Shown here piece by piece: positions 43,259-53,321 of a DNA stretch of 64,000 bases. The DNA comes from Promethearchaeota archaeon (GTDB lineage: Archaea; Asgardarchaeota; Lokiarchaeia; Sigyniarchaeales; SOKP01). How positions within the stretch are numbered: position 1 is the stretch's first letter; every line of letters starts with the position of its first letter. The notes under the pieces are model-generated. The model ran no database searches. It was not told where the DNA came from and saw only the letters and a program-made list of their open reading frames with translations. The translations under genes and the position numbers were made by a program. The stretch covers positions 26,369 to 90,368 of the forward strand of contig JAEOUA010000002.1 of assembly GCA_016839555.1 (NCBI GenBank), in the 5' to 3' direction.

Positions 43259-45400
43259 TTAGCTAATTACTATTTCAAACTCTACATGAAACTCTTTTTT
43301 TAGCTTTAAAATGGAAATCACATTTATTCCTTGATATAAGTCCTTATATCCTTCATCTGTATAAGTATAAGAGATAATTGGGAAGCTTTTTATTTTCGGT
43401 TTAAGATTGGGTTCGCCTTCGGAAAGAAAATTGATTTTGAAACTTAGATCATAGGTTTTATCATAGGCTTCAAAAGTTGTCCCAATGTATTCGGATGCAT
43501 TCAACAATTCTTTAAATTCGTCCGGATTCCCATTAAAGAAGAAAGGAATATCAATGCCCATTACTACTTTTTCCAATACCGAATTTAATTTCAAATGATT
43601 TATTTCATTTGAATTAATTTTTCCAAATATTAGAATCTTAATCCTTTTGTTTTCTAATATTATTTGCTTATTTAATTCACATTCAAGTGGTTTCTCAAGC
43701 ATATCAAGCTGGATCTTCCCGTTCTTTTGTAATTGAATAAGAGCTTCTTTTTGCTTTTTCATATTTTTAACCACTTGAAACTCGGTATTTACAAAATCTG
43801 ACAATTCTTTGTATTTATCTGCCTTTAATTCTTCAATAGTTATATCTTCGCTAAAGACTCGAGTCCTGAGCATGCTTCTTCTATATTTATCCACATTGAT
43901 TTCATTATCTTCTATTTTATCCTTGGAATGATACGCTTCTTCCCAGCGTGTTAAAGTGTTGAGAAGATTGTAGGATTTAGGTTTATAATCTAGTTCAAAA
44001 ATTGTCCCTCCTTCTGAAGGATTAATATAAAGATTAATCTGATTTGATTCAATCAGGAGCTCCATTTTGCTATCAACTGTAAAATCGAGTGGAATTATAT
44101 TTATATAAGAATTCAATTGCGGATTAAGAAGGCTGTTTATTTTGTCTATTATTTTTTCTGCATTTATTAAATGCTCATATATGGCAAATCTGAGAAATTG
44201 GAGATAAACCCCTCCAAACAAACCATGCCAATAGGGATCATTACATTGTGCTTTATAAATTTCCTCCCACGCATTAGCAATTTTTTTTTCAATTTTTTTA
44301 ATAAGTGTGACTTCTGTTATGGCCTCTATTTTTTTTTCAATTTCAAGTAATTTTTTTCTTACGTATAGCATTTTTTTATGCATATTATTTGATTCTGGAT
44401 ATTTGACTAAAAAATAGCGCCAGAATCCTCCTTTAAGAAACATATATAATTCTTGCTTACTCTCATCTTCTCTTAATTTATCCCTATAATCTTCAAAAGA
44501 TCTTCTAATTGATGTGGGGAGAACCCATTCTTCCATTTTATCATAGCTTGAAGTTGGCAGATAAACTAAGCCTTTTGCGGAATGAGTCTCCATATATTCA
44601 CTTAAAGTTATTGGTTTTATCCAATCATTTTCTATAATTCTCTCGAATAATGAGGGAATAAAAGGTCTTCCATTATCACCCTCTTCATGCCCCAATCCTT
44701 CGATATAACAGATTTCATGAGTAGAACCCCATACACCCATTTTTTCTGCATCAGAGATCAGTAGAGCGATCCTATCGCCCTTTTCATCGGCAAATTCTTC
44801 CAAATATTTAATTGTATGGGTAGTTGGCTTCCAAGGAACAAGATAGCGCAATTTTTCATTAATCGGAAATATTCTAATAGTCTTTCCGTCATCTTCCGTC
44901 ATATAGGTATAGAGCGTCTGATCTTCGGATATACCTGTAGATCTGAAATGATTATCATCAACAATGACATATTTCAAACCCGTCTTATTAAGGAAGGAAG
45001 GATAATTAGGTTCCCATACTCTCTCGGAAAGCCAAGCCCCTTTAACTTCTAAGTTAAATTCATCTTTTATAAGTTTAGTTAATTTGTTAATTTGAGCCAA
45101 CTTATCTCGATATGGAATAACAGCATATATAGGTTCGTAATATCCTCCTCCAATAATTTCTATTTGCCTCCTAGAAGCCATTTCCTTTATTTTTGCTGTA
45201 AAATCAGGTTTAGTTTTTATAAACCATTCTAAAATATTTCCGGAAAAATGTAAGGTAGCTTTAATTTTTGAATAATTATATAATGCTTCTATTAATGGTT
45301 TATATGCTTTTTTATAACAGTCTTCACATACATATTCAAAATTGTCCACAGGTTGATGGAAATGAAATACTATTGGGAGGTAAATCGATTTCTTAGTCAT
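43259..45400 (-). CDS. GH57 4-alpha-glucanotransferase / alpha-amylase-like enzyme
   Basis: 713 residues with the GH57 barrel and C-terminal beta domains. Conserved regions occur in order: HFHQP (13-17), GGGYYEPI (84-91), AWLSERVWEP with the predicted nucleophile Glu126, VDDNHF, and LISDAEKMG with the predicted acid/base Asp217. Positions and order match Thermococcus litoralis 4-alpha-glucanotransferase (Glu123, Asp214). It cleaves or transfers alpha-1,4-glucan segments of starch, glycogen or maltodextrin. No signal peptide is present, so it is intracellular. It is divergent from a maltokinase-like gene with a 205-bp shared spacer, suggesting a joint alpha-glucan pathway. Confidence 0.93.
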   Translation of the reverse strand: MTKKSIYLPIVFHFHQPVDNFEYVCEDCYKKAYKPLIEALYNYSKIKATLHFSGNILEWFIKTKPDFTAKIKEMASRRQIEIIGGGYYEPIYAVIPYRDKLAQINKLTKLIKDEFNLEVKGAWLSERVWEPNYPSFLNKTGLKYVIVDDNHFRSTGISEDQTLYTYMTEDDGKTIRIFPINEKLRYLVPWKPTTHTIKYLEEFADEKGDRIALLISDAEKMGVWGSTHEICYIEGLGHEEGDNGRPFIPSLFERIIENDWIKPITLSEYMETHSAKGLVYLPTSSYDKMEEWVLPTSIRRSFEDYRDKLREDESKQELYMFLKGGFWRYFLVKYPESNNMHKKMLYVRKKLLEIEKKIEAITEVTLIKKIEKKIANAWEEIYKAQCNDPYWHGLFGGVYLQFLRFAIYEHLINAEKIIDKINSLLNPQLNSYINIIPLDFTVDSKMELLIESNQINLYINPSEGGTIFELDYKPKSYNLLNTLTRWEEAYHSKDKIEDNEINVDKYRRSMLRTRVFSEDITIEELKADKYKELSDFVNTEFQVVKNMKKQKEALIQLQKNGKIQLDMLEKPLECELNKQIILENKRIKILIFGKINSNEINHLKLNSVLEKVVMGIDIPFFFNGNPDEFKELLNASEYIGTTFEAYDKTYDLSFKINFLSEGEPNLKPKIKSFPIISYTYTDEGYKDLYQGINVISILKLKKEFHVEFEIVIS

Positions 45401-45605
45401 TTCTTAACATCTAAACAATAATTACGAGCTAAATAAAAAAATCTCTATTTTGTAAAATCAATTATTTCATCTAAAGATTTGGAAAAGCCTTTCTTGCTAC
45501 TTATACTAAGAAATAAACTAAATAATATCAAAAAAAATAAAAATTTGTAAATGAATATACATTAGTAATTATTATACAAAAAATAATTGATAATAAATTG
45601 AAAGA

Positions 45606-47342
45606 TTGAGTAAGATGTCTGTATTTACCCATATTGATAAAAATATAATAGAAAATGTAATGGGTTCGATGGAATTCAAAGCTTTTCTTCTCTCTCGACG
45701 TTGGTTCGGAGATAAATTTCTCTTGTCAAATTTAGAATTTAAAATTACATTGGATTATTTTAATATCATTGCTGAAAGAATCTACTTAACAATTATTAAG
45801 ATTTCTAAGCCTGATTATGAAAAGAGATATTTTCTCCCCTTAATCTATTATAAAAATTTGAATAATATTTTAGATCTAAGCGAGAAAAATAATAAAAATA
45901 TAGTTAATCTTACAAAAAATACGTTTAGTAAAAAAATCGCACTAACTATTGAGAGAGAACCAGAGATTTTGACATTAAATCTCATTGAAGCGGAATATTG
46001 CTTATATTTCTGGAAAAACTTATTATTTGAAAAGGAAATTTCGGAAAAATTTCCAAAACTTTCCTTAAAACTTGCCCTCTACACTGAACAGTTTCAAGAT
46101 GAAATCAATATGAGAAAAGCGCAGGCATTAATTGAAGCGAGTATTTATAAAGAACGATATGAAGCGGAACTTGAACAATTAGGTAAGGGTAATACCACAA
46201 ACCTCCTGTTTAAACTCACCTTAGTTAACAAAAAACAAAAGAATATTGAGACTTTTAATTATGTATTAAAATCCTATAAAGAATATCGCGAGAGCTTAGA
46301 ACCTACAACTTTACAAGTTTTGAATAAGAATCAATTTTTTAACGCACCCAAAATATATGGAACTATAAAAATTAATAATAAGGAATCTGTAGGCATCCTT
46401 GAATATATATCAAATAAAGGAAATGTGGGTGATATTTATTGGAACGAACTTAATAGTATGATTAAAAATACTTTTTCAGATTTGGGTACTGATTTTTCAA
46501 AGTTGGAAGATAAAGAAGAACTTTCCAAAATAATCAAACAATACTTTAAGGAATCTTTACAAATTTCTGAAGAAATTGGTAATTATATTACCAACTTACA
46601 TAACGCATTAATTCTGCCTGACCAAGAAAATTATTCTTTAGAAACCGTAGAAAGCGATTTTTATTTGAAAAATTATACACATAAACTTAACTTAATGATT
46701 TCGGATTTACAACATCTAATGCAACAAGAATCTAAAAACATTTTTTATAATTTAACAAAGATCCAAGCAGTATTTCTTGATGCCAAGGATGTATTAGAAA
46801 AATTCCGATCTGAATTTGAAAAAGAGAACATTGAAATTCAACCAGTACATCAAGACCTTCACATGGAACAAATTTTATATAATAAAAGTGATACCCAATT
46901 TAATTTCTATTTTATGGATTTTGAAGGAGATCCTGAACTTTCCCTTGAAGAGAGGAAGCAGAGATTTCCAACGGATAAAGATATTGCTTCTTATCTCAGA
47001 TCATTAAGTTATATTAAATTTAATACATTATTATTATTTATTGAGAAAAATATTATTGAAAAAGATGAATATGTTGTACCTGAAGAGATTCTGTATAGCT
47101 TATTTTTTCGAAAAGGCTTTAGAGAAAAAAGGAAAGGACTCGATGCAATATTAACTTTCTTGAATAAATGGGAAAGAAAAATAATGAATAAAATTCTTAA
47201 AAATTTAAATGCGAATATAACGCTCATAAACTTCTTTACCATCGAAAGAATTTTACATGAGGTCTTATATGAGATTCTTTTCCGTCCAAGAAAGTTTTTA
47301 GTGCCTTTACTCGGTCTAAAAGAAGTTATTGATAATAATTAA
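45606..47342 (+). CDS. Maltokinase-like kinase (aminoglycoside-phosphotransferase fold)
   Basis: 578 residues. The N-terminal cap has FLLSRRWFGDK, as in maltokinases (FL-QRWFGGK), then a nucleotide-binding lobe with TTNLLFKL and YVLKSYKEYRESLEPTTLQVL. The catalytic loop HQDLHMEQILY and the metal-binding MDFEGDPELSLEERKQRFPTDKDIASYLRSLSY reproduce the maltokinase pattern. The enzyme phosphorylates maltose with ATP to maltose 1-phosphate, the substrate of GlgE-type glucan synthesis. A trehalose synthase or GlgE is not present in the window. The divergent GH57 gene supports an alpha-glucan role, but another oligosaccharide could be the substrate. Confidence 0.85.
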   Translation: MSKMSVFTHIDKNIIENVMGSMEFKAFLLSRRWFGDKFLLSNLEFKITLDYFNIIAERIYLTIIKISKPDYEKRYFLPLIYYKNLNNILDLSEKNNKNIVNLTKNTFSKKIALTIEREPEILTLNLIEAEYCLYFWKNLLFEKEISEKFPKLSLKLALYTEQFQDEINMRKAQALIEASIYKERYEAELEQLGKGNTTNLLFKLTLVNKKQKNIETFNYVLKSYKEYRESLEPTTLQVLNKNQFFNAPKIYGTIKINNKESVGILEYISNKGNVGDIYWNELNSMIKNTFSDLGTDFSKLEDKEELSKIIKQYFKESLQISEEIGNYITNLHNALILPDQENYSLETVESDFYLKNYTHKLNLMISDLQHLMQQESKNIFYNLTKIQAVFLDAKDVLEKFRSEFEKENIEIQPVHQDLHMEQILYNKSDTQFNFYFMDFEGDPELSLEERKQRFPTDKDIASYLRSLSYIKFNTLLLFIEKNIIEKDEYVVPEEILYSLFFRKGFREKRKGLDAILTFLNKWERKIMNKILKNLNANITLINFFTIERILHEVLYEILFRPRKFLVPLLGLKEVIDNN

Positions 47343-47429
47343 TTTTAAATAATTTTGAATTTACTTAGCAAATTGGTAATTTTTTTATAACTTATTTCTT
47401 GTATTTTTTGGTAAAATTATTAGTTAGCA

Positions 47430-48074
47430 TTAACCCTTGCTTTCATTTTTCAAACGAGCGAATTCAAAGGCATAATGAGTCTCATCTCTACGAACTGGCT
47501 GAATCGTCTCCATATATCTTTCAGCTACTTTCTTACTGTCTTCTATTTCTTCCGTTGTAAATTCTCTATCGTAATCTCCCTTATCGCCCATAGTAATTAA
47601 AATCCACATAAATGCTTCTACAAATCTTTTTGGGCCGAATTTTTTATTAATCAGAATAAATCCTTCTTCATCGAGAAATTTAGGAAAAAGTCCATATTCT
47701 TCGCATAAATCTAATTTGTAAGGAATATCATTCATTTTCCCTTTTAACCTTGCTAAATCATTGATGAAGCGTGCTAATTCTGTAGCCAATTCTATCTGTC
47801 TCTTTTCATCAAGTTCACTTATTATCTTATTAAAGAACCTTCTTTTTAACAATATTAATTCATTTTGATTTAATGATTTAATAGAATTATGATCCATTAG
47901 AAAAAATTCGGATTTTTCAAGATATTCCCTAATTACTGCTGCTTTTGTGAGGTGCCTATTTTCAGCTATAGTATTTAGAACTTCATCAAGATTTTTTTTA
48001 ATTCTTACAGTTAATACTGTAGATTCATGTTTAGAATCTGCTCTATCGTTATTAGATGAATTATTTTTATCCAA
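47430..48074 (-). CDS. Ribbon-helix-helix DNA-binding protein with C-terminal helical domain
   Basis: 214 residues. Residues 18-55 (ESTVLTVRIKKNLDEVLNTIAENRHLTKAAVIREYLEKS) form a ribbon-helix-helix domain of the CopG/Arc type. The remaining 155 residues are largely helical, with LDEKRQIELATELARFINDLARLKG and an acidic EFTTEEIEDSKKVAERYMETI end, and I do not recognise them. It may be a transcription factor with a sensor or dimer part. Its partner gene is not evident; a 1.3-kb gene-free region lies upstream. Confidence 0.75.
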   Translation of the reverse strand: MDKNNSSNNDRADSKHESTVLTVRIKKNLDEVLNTIAENRHLTKAAVIREYLEKSEFFLMDHNSIKSLNQNELILLKRRFFNKIISELDEKRQIELATELARFINDLARLKGKMNDIPYKLDLCEEYGLFPKFLDEEGFILINKKFGPKRFVEAFMWILITMGDKGDYDREFTTEEIEDSKKVAERYMETIQPVRRDETHYAFEFARLKNESKG

Positions 48075-49393
48075 TTTGCATTAATCTCCTCTTTTTTTTC
48101 TTGTAAGTTTTGTAATCATTTATTACTATATAATAAATAGTATTAATCTATTTAAATATATGCTTTCTTAATATAAGATAGACTTAAAGGATGTAATTTT
48201 AGTATATATTTGAATATTCAGTTTAAATTCTAAAATCTTTTAAGGATTATAGCAACTTGTTTAATCATAAACTTATAAAATTTAATGATTTATAAAAATT
48301 TATAATTATTTCGCTTTATAAAACAGTAAATATTAATTCCTGGTTAAAATTAAATATAAAAATTAAAATTTATTCAAAAATTACTACATTACTTCATATA
48401 ATAGATTGTTTAAATATTATAAATTCATTAATTTTTTCAAAATGAGCTTAATTTTTGAAAATATCCTTAAAGATATATGGGAGTTTAGTTTTTTCTGCTT
48501 TCTAAAAATAAATTTTAAAGATTAAAGATTCATAATATTCAAATTTTAATTTTTTTTTTATTTTATCCTATAAAAATAAATAAAGAAGAAAAAATCTGTT
48601 TTTTCTTCTAAAATTTGGAGATATTTTTTAAATAAACGATTAATATTTAATTAATGTAATTTCTGTTTGGTTTTGTAACCTTTGTGTTCAAATTAAATTT
48701 TTTTACTTCTATTTAAAAATTTTAAATTTTTTATTATATCAAATACAAGGAAAAGGATATAATAGATTAAATTTGAAACTTAATGCAATCTTTTACATAA
48801 TATATTTCTTTTTTACATTAAAAAATTAGATTTAATTGTATTTTTATTTTGAATAATTTTTCACGATATAAAAAAAATAAAAACTATTATAGTACTATAT
48901 TTATTATTTAGCCAAATTAACGTAATTAATTATTAAACAAATTTAAATATAGCTAAATTTTAATAATTTGAGATTTGAGAATAATTTTAATACCGATTAT
49001 TTTTTTTAAAAAAAAGAAGTAAAATTCATAACAAAAAAATTACGACAAATTCGATTTTGATAAATCTTAGGAACTAAAATAATTATTTTTAATAATAAAT
49101 CCATTGATTTGATTTCAAAACTCTCTAATACTAAAATAAACTTATAAACTTGTTTCTATTTTATATAAATGAATATCTATATAATACAATGGTTGCAAAA
49201 GCAAACTTTTTTCTAGTAGTCCTCTGTAATAAATGTAATAAAAGAATTACAAGGATTATATTCTCCTACAAGATCTCATGCAAAAAAAATTAACTAATAT
49301 ATAAAAGTATAAAATTATTTACTAATCTTGAAAAAATTATCATTAAATTTTATAAAACATTTAAAATTTTTAATAAAAATTATATTATAAACA
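48075..49393. other. 1.3-kb gene-free AT-rich region
   Basis: The longest stretch in the window without a recognisable gene. All six frames are closed at short intervals, and the sequence is close to 80% A+T, with many T and A runs. I see no tRNA, no repeats of regular spacing, and no inverted repeat that stands out. It could hold decayed DNA, a small RNA or a replication/segregation element, but nothing in it supports any of these. Confidence 0.4.
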
Positions 49394-49729
49394 ATGGAAA
49401 TTAACGAATTAACTGAAAGTAAAGTTTTAAAGGTAGGTTTGTTAAATAATTTTTCTGATTTGGTAGAAATAGATACAGATAAAGAAATTGAGTTAATTGT
49501 GAAAGCTTTATCTTCTAAAACTAGGCGGAGCATACTCCAAGAAATCCAGTCAGGACCTATGGATGTATCTAATCTTGCAGCGAACTTAGAAATGACGGAA
49601 GCCAATATATCTGCTCAAATTAAAAAACTTGAAAAAGCTGGGTTAGTTGACTGCGATTATAGTTCCGGGAGACATGGCGTCCGGAAGCTCTCTAAAATCA
49701 AATATAATCAACTTTTATTACAATTCTAA
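49394..49729 (+). CDS. ArsR-type winged-helix regulator
   Basis: 111 residues. From residue 34 the winged helix reads IVKALSSKTRRSILQEIQSGPMDVSNLAANLEMTEANISAQIKKLEKAGLVDCDYSSGRHGVRKLSK, the common ArsR/HTH_20 pattern in archaea. The N-terminal 30 residues are acidic and not similar to known sensor motifs. There are no metal-binding cysteine pairs of the ArsR kind (one Cys only), so it is not an evident metal sensor. It is isolated, next to the large spacer; its target is unknown. Confidence 0.83.
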   Translation: MEINELTESKVLKVGLLNNFSDLVEIDTDKEIELIVKALSSKTRRSILQEIQSGPMDVSNLAANLEMTEANISAQIKKLEKAGLVDCDYSSGRHGVRKLSKIKYNQLLLQF

Positions 49730-49931
49730 ATTATTATTTAAAAAATAGATTATTACCGTATCTATTTCTTAATTATTTAACTTTAAATTCTCCTTTATAA
49801 TAACCTAATATAATTTTTCTGATCCCTATCTTCTTTTATCAACATTTCTAGAGCTATTATAAATCTAATTTATAAAAAATTTGAGAATAGAAGAAAATTG
49901 GGTTAGAAAAGGAATAAATTAACTAGAATAA

Positions 49932-51074
49932 TCAGGTAAAATAAGGAATCAAGGTGTTCTTGACCTTATTTAAATGCCCTAAATGAGCCTCAGTTAGCAT
50001 TTTTAGGGTGTCTTGGAGACCTAACTTCTCTATCCGTTCTGTCAGCTTGTAAAAAGTGCTTTCCTTAATTTTTTTAATCAATTTTTTATTATTAATATCC
50101 AATAAAAGATATTCGATTGGATTGAATTCTTTTTGTCCAAGCATTTCATTCACTATTGAAATAAGAAGGGTATCAAATGTTATGCGAAGCACGTCTTCAT
50201 TGTCTTTTTCAACCTCATCGGAATTAAACACACTTTTTAGGAGGTCAACAGATTTTTTTAAAAGTTGAAGAGCTTTCTGGCCTAGTTCTTTAATTTTAGG
50301 ATTAAATTCCCTCTTTTTTGAAGCTCTCAAACATAAAGCTGCCACTAGAACATATTCTGCCTGAAGGTGAAGCAATCTACTTTTTGCATTTTTAATAATT
50401 TCTATTCTATCAGATTTGTCCGTTAATTGATCTATATTATTGGAAGCTTCTTGAAAATAATTCGAAATTGTTATATATTTATTTGCAGCAGCATTATAAT
50501 CCTCTAAATTTAGTAATTTTAATGCTCTTTTTTCCTCAGTCTTATAAAGCTCATCCACCTTATTTACCAACATTATAGCCTTTAACATAAGCCGTTCACC
50601 TTCATTTTTATTGGTTTTGGTTCGCTCTAATGCTTCCCCTGCTTTTAATAGAAGTTTTGCGGAGGGTCCAATATAATAATCATCTTCTGAATCGAGTTTT
50701 AAAAAATAGTTCGCTGCTTTTTTCCAAGCCTCTCCAGCAGTCTCATAATCCTTCATTCTATAACTTAGATCTCCAAGCTTTGTTAATAATTTTGCAGAGA
50801 TCTCTTTTAAATCTAATTCTTCTGTTTTTCTGACTATGGATTTAAGTCTGTAAATTGCTTGAATGTTATTTTTAAATTTTGAGATGATCGACGCTATTTT
50901 TATATATAGTTGATCTAATTTTAGATAACTACCAAGATCCAAATATTTTTGGGCTGCTTTTTCATATAAATCAATTGCTTGCTTACCTTTTCCCTGAACT
51001 AATAATTCATCCGCTCTATCGATTAAATTTAATGCTTCAATTTCTAATTCTTCTTTATCATGATTATTATACAT
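49932..51074 (-). CDS. TPR/SNAP-like helical repeat protein
   Basis: 380 residues, almost entirely helical hairpins. TPR-like repeats are visible, e.g. ADELLVQGKGKQAIDLYEKAAQKYLDLG (residues 20-47), LLTKLGDLSYRMKDYETAGEAWKKAANYFLKL and ALKLLNLEDYNAAANKYITISNYFQEA. The order and spacing of these resemble alpha-SNAP and related eukaryotic trafficking adaptors, which are of interest in Asgard archaea, but soluble TPR proteins are widespread and the sequence alone does not prove SNAP homology. No signal peptide or membrane segment. It is monocistronic. Confidence 0.75.
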   Translation of the reverse strand: MYNNHDKEELEIEALNLIDRADELLVQGKGKQAIDLYEKAAQKYLDLGSYLKLDQLYIKIASIISKFKNNIQAIYRLKSIVRKTEELDLKEISAKLLTKLGDLSYRMKDYETAGEAWKKAANYFLKLDSEDDYYIGPSAKLLLKAGEALERTKTNKNEGERLMLKAIMLVNKVDELYKTEEKRALKLLNLEDYNAAANKYITISNYFQEASNNIDQLTDKSDRIEIIKNAKSRLLHLQAEYVLVAALCLRASKKREFNPKIKELGQKALQLLKKSVDLLKSVFNSDEVEKDNEDVLRITFDTLLISIVNEMLGQKEFNPIEYLLLDINNKKLIKKIKESTFYKLTERIEKLGLQDTLKMLTEAHLGHLNKVKNTLIPYFT

Positions 51075-51469
51075 TGTTTGTTCAAAATTAAGTGAAATTT
51101 TTCTGTTTTTAGAAATAATCTTGTTAATTTTTCATATTATCTATAAAAATATAAAGATAATTTCTATATTTAAAAAATTAATTTTAGCTTAAATATTTAG
51201 TTTTGCTTTAGTTTAAAATAAATTAATCGAAATGTTTAAAATTTTTTTGAAATGATGTTTTAAACTATAAGTAATTTAAAAATTTTATATAAATTCATTT
51301 AGAAATATTATTCATAATATTTTTGAGCCTAAATCCAATAATTACTATTTTTCTTGATTATTTAGCATTTTTAGAAGGAACTTGTTTAAGAAATCCTAAT
51401 TCATTAAAAAGATTTAAATATGATTCAATTACTAATATTAACATCCAAATCAAAAATAAGTGAAAAAAA
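51075..51469. other. Divergent promoter spacer
   Basis: 395 bp of AT-rich DNA between the divergent TPR and zinc-ribbon membrane protein genes. It should contain both promoters. No other feature is seen. Confidence 0.45.
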
Positions 51470-52297
51470 ATGCAATCAAAAGAATATGTTAAATATATAG
51501 TTGGGAGTATATCTATTATTCTAGGGGCATTAATTTTTATTGGAACATTTCTACCAATTGTTTCGGGAGTAATAGATTTCGGAATTTTTGGTTTTTCTCT
51601 TAGTGGAGGGTATGGTTATAATTTTACAAATATAACTGTAAAATATAATCCGCTTTTCAACAATCTTTCTGCTGAATTTTTTAATTTACTAAATCCATCC
51701 TGGATTTTTACATGGTCTTTATTTTATCCAGTATTTTACAATACGCTATTTAATTCTTCAATATTTGCTATGCTCACGATTCTGATATTAATAATTGCCC
51801 TATCTGTGATTATTCTTGGCATTTTAAATTTATTCTTTGGAAGTAGATCTTCAGCTCCTTCTATTATTTGTCTAGTTGCTGGTGGTATAGTAATTATTTT
51901 ATCTATACTTTTATTTATAATGTTTAGAAATGAGGTTTTACTGGGAATTAAAACACTGCATGAAATGATAGAATTAAATGAGGGTTATATATGGCCAGGA
52001 ATGACTATTTCAGCAACACCTTTAGGAGGCTTTTATTTGACTTTTATCCCAGCACTTGGAATTGTAGGTTTATCTATTTTTTCAGTGGGATTTATCCAAA
52101 CCCAAAAGAGTAAAGAGAAATTTATTGAAGAACCGTTAAAAAAAAAGGAAATTTATGGAATGAAGACTTCTGAGATAAAATCTTCAAGAGACGTCGCTGT
52201 TGAAAAGGATATTAGAATCAATTATTGTCCTAATTGTGGTGAAAAAATTGAAAGTCTCAGTCAGAAATATTGTCAAAATTGTGGACACAAATTATAA
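51470..52297 (+). CDS. Four-helix membrane protein with C-terminal zinc ribbon
   Basis: 275 residues. There are four hydrophobic helices (near residues 12-32, 100-122, 126-148 and 178-202), a long Asn/Phe-rich extracytoplasmic loop between the first and second, and a charged cytoplasmic stretch. The C-terminus (residues 252-275) is a zinc ribbon, YCPNCGEKIESLSQKYCQNCG, of the type common in archaeal membrane proteins. The function is unknown. Zinc-ribbon-tailed membrane proteins are frequent in Asgard genomes. It converges with an MtrH-like gene. Confidence 0.7.
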   Translation: MQSKEYVKYIVGSISIILGALIFIGTFLPIVSGVIDFGIFGFSLSGGYGYNFTNITVKYNPLFNNLSAEFFNLLNPSWIFTWSLFYPVFYNTLFNSSIFAMLTILILIIALSVIILGILNLFFGSRSSAPSIICLVAGGIVIILSILLFIMFRNEVLLGIKTLHEMIELNEGYIWPGMTISATPLGGFYLTFIPALGIVGLSIFSVGFIQTQKSKEKFIEEPLKKKEIYGMKTSEIKSSRDVAVEKDIRINYCPNCGEKIESLSQKYCQNCGHKL

Positions 52298-52384
52298 CAT
52301 TATTTGAAAATTATTAATATAGATAAACACAATCTGTCAAACCATTAAAGCCTAAAGCTTTTAAGCAAAACTAAAGAAAATATT

Positions 52385-53260
52385 TTAGTCAAAAAGCTTT
52401 ATGTTTTTCTCTTTTACGATTTTTTTGAATTGGAAACTCTGATAAGCTGATGCAAAACTTTCCGTGGCATCTTCAATTGCTCCATAAAAAATAAAATTTG
52501 AATACCATGTTGCGACAAACATAATACTTGCTCTTCTAAATTTAGTGTGAAATTTTTTATTCAATCGAGGAGAGGAATATTTAAATAAAAAGAGATTTGG
52601 AGCAGTCCCAACAGGTAAATTTAATGATTGACATATTAATTTTTGTGTTTCTAGAATATGGGCTAGGCTTTCTAAATCAATTACACCTCCATCAACCATT
52701 ATTTTTTCTATTCCTAAATTTTTAAGTCCTTGAATTAAACTTACATTTCCTGGTTGGTTTTTTGCCGTAAGATATGCATACCGCTGCGTGGAGGTCATAT
52801 TTTCCGAGCTAAGCATTAATACTACAAGGCTTTCGATATGATATTTCTTAAGAAGTTCAAGCTCTTTTTTATTTTTCAAATTGGTAATGGCATTATATAT
52901 ATATTCTGCTGGTTTTATACCCCTCTCATATAAATATTGGATTCCTGCTATTCGGGTTTCAAGGGTACCACCCAAAACAAAAGGGGTTTCATAATTATCC
53001 AAGTAGAACTCTAAATATTTTATCATGGCATTCGCATTACTTGCTGAGATTTCAATCATAGCCGGAATTTTATATTGGGAAGCTAACTTTTTTTGATTCT
53101 CTATTCTTTTTTTTGCCTTTTGTTCATCAAATCTTTCTGGATTTTCTTTCTCGACTAAAGTTTGTCCATCATAAAACATTGTCCCAATTAAAACTGGAGG
53201 TAAATTAAAATGACCTCGACCAATTTTCACATTTTTAATATTATAAGCTGAGTTGGTCAT
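52385..53260 (-). CDS. Divergent MtrH-family protein (paralogue 3)
   Basis: 291 residues. The fold pattern of MtrH is clear (VKIGRGHFNLPPVLIGTMFYDGQ at the N-terminus, YETPFVLGGTLETRIAGIQYL, IMVDGGVIDLESLA), but it differs from the two tandem copies at 39-41 kb in several otherwise conserved places: the LLDV segment is MIEI, and the C-terminal third (FKYSSPRLNKKFHTKFRRA) is changed and basic. It may use another pterin or corrinoid partner or have another methyl donor. It lies 61 bp downstream of the VWA gene on the same strand, which may be coincidental or an operon. Confidence 0.8.
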   Translation of the reverse strand: MTNSAYNIKNVKIGRGHFNLPPVLIGTMFYDGQTLVEKENPERFDEQKAKKRIENQKKLASQYKIPAMIEISASNANAMIKYLEFYLDNYETPFVLGGTLETRIAGIQYLYERGIKPAEYIYNAITNLKNKKELELLKKYHIESLVVLMLSSENMTSTQRYAYLTAKNQPGNVSLIQGLKNLGIEKIMVDGGVIDLESLAHILETQKLICQSLNLPVGTAPNLFLFKYSSPRLNKKFHTKFRRASIMFVATWYSNFIFYGAIEDATESFASAYQSFQFKKIVKEKNIKLFD

Positions 53261-53321
53261 TATATTAGGGTTTTCATAATAAATTAGTATGATAATGTTA
53301 TTTTTGTCTCTGTAAAAAAAT

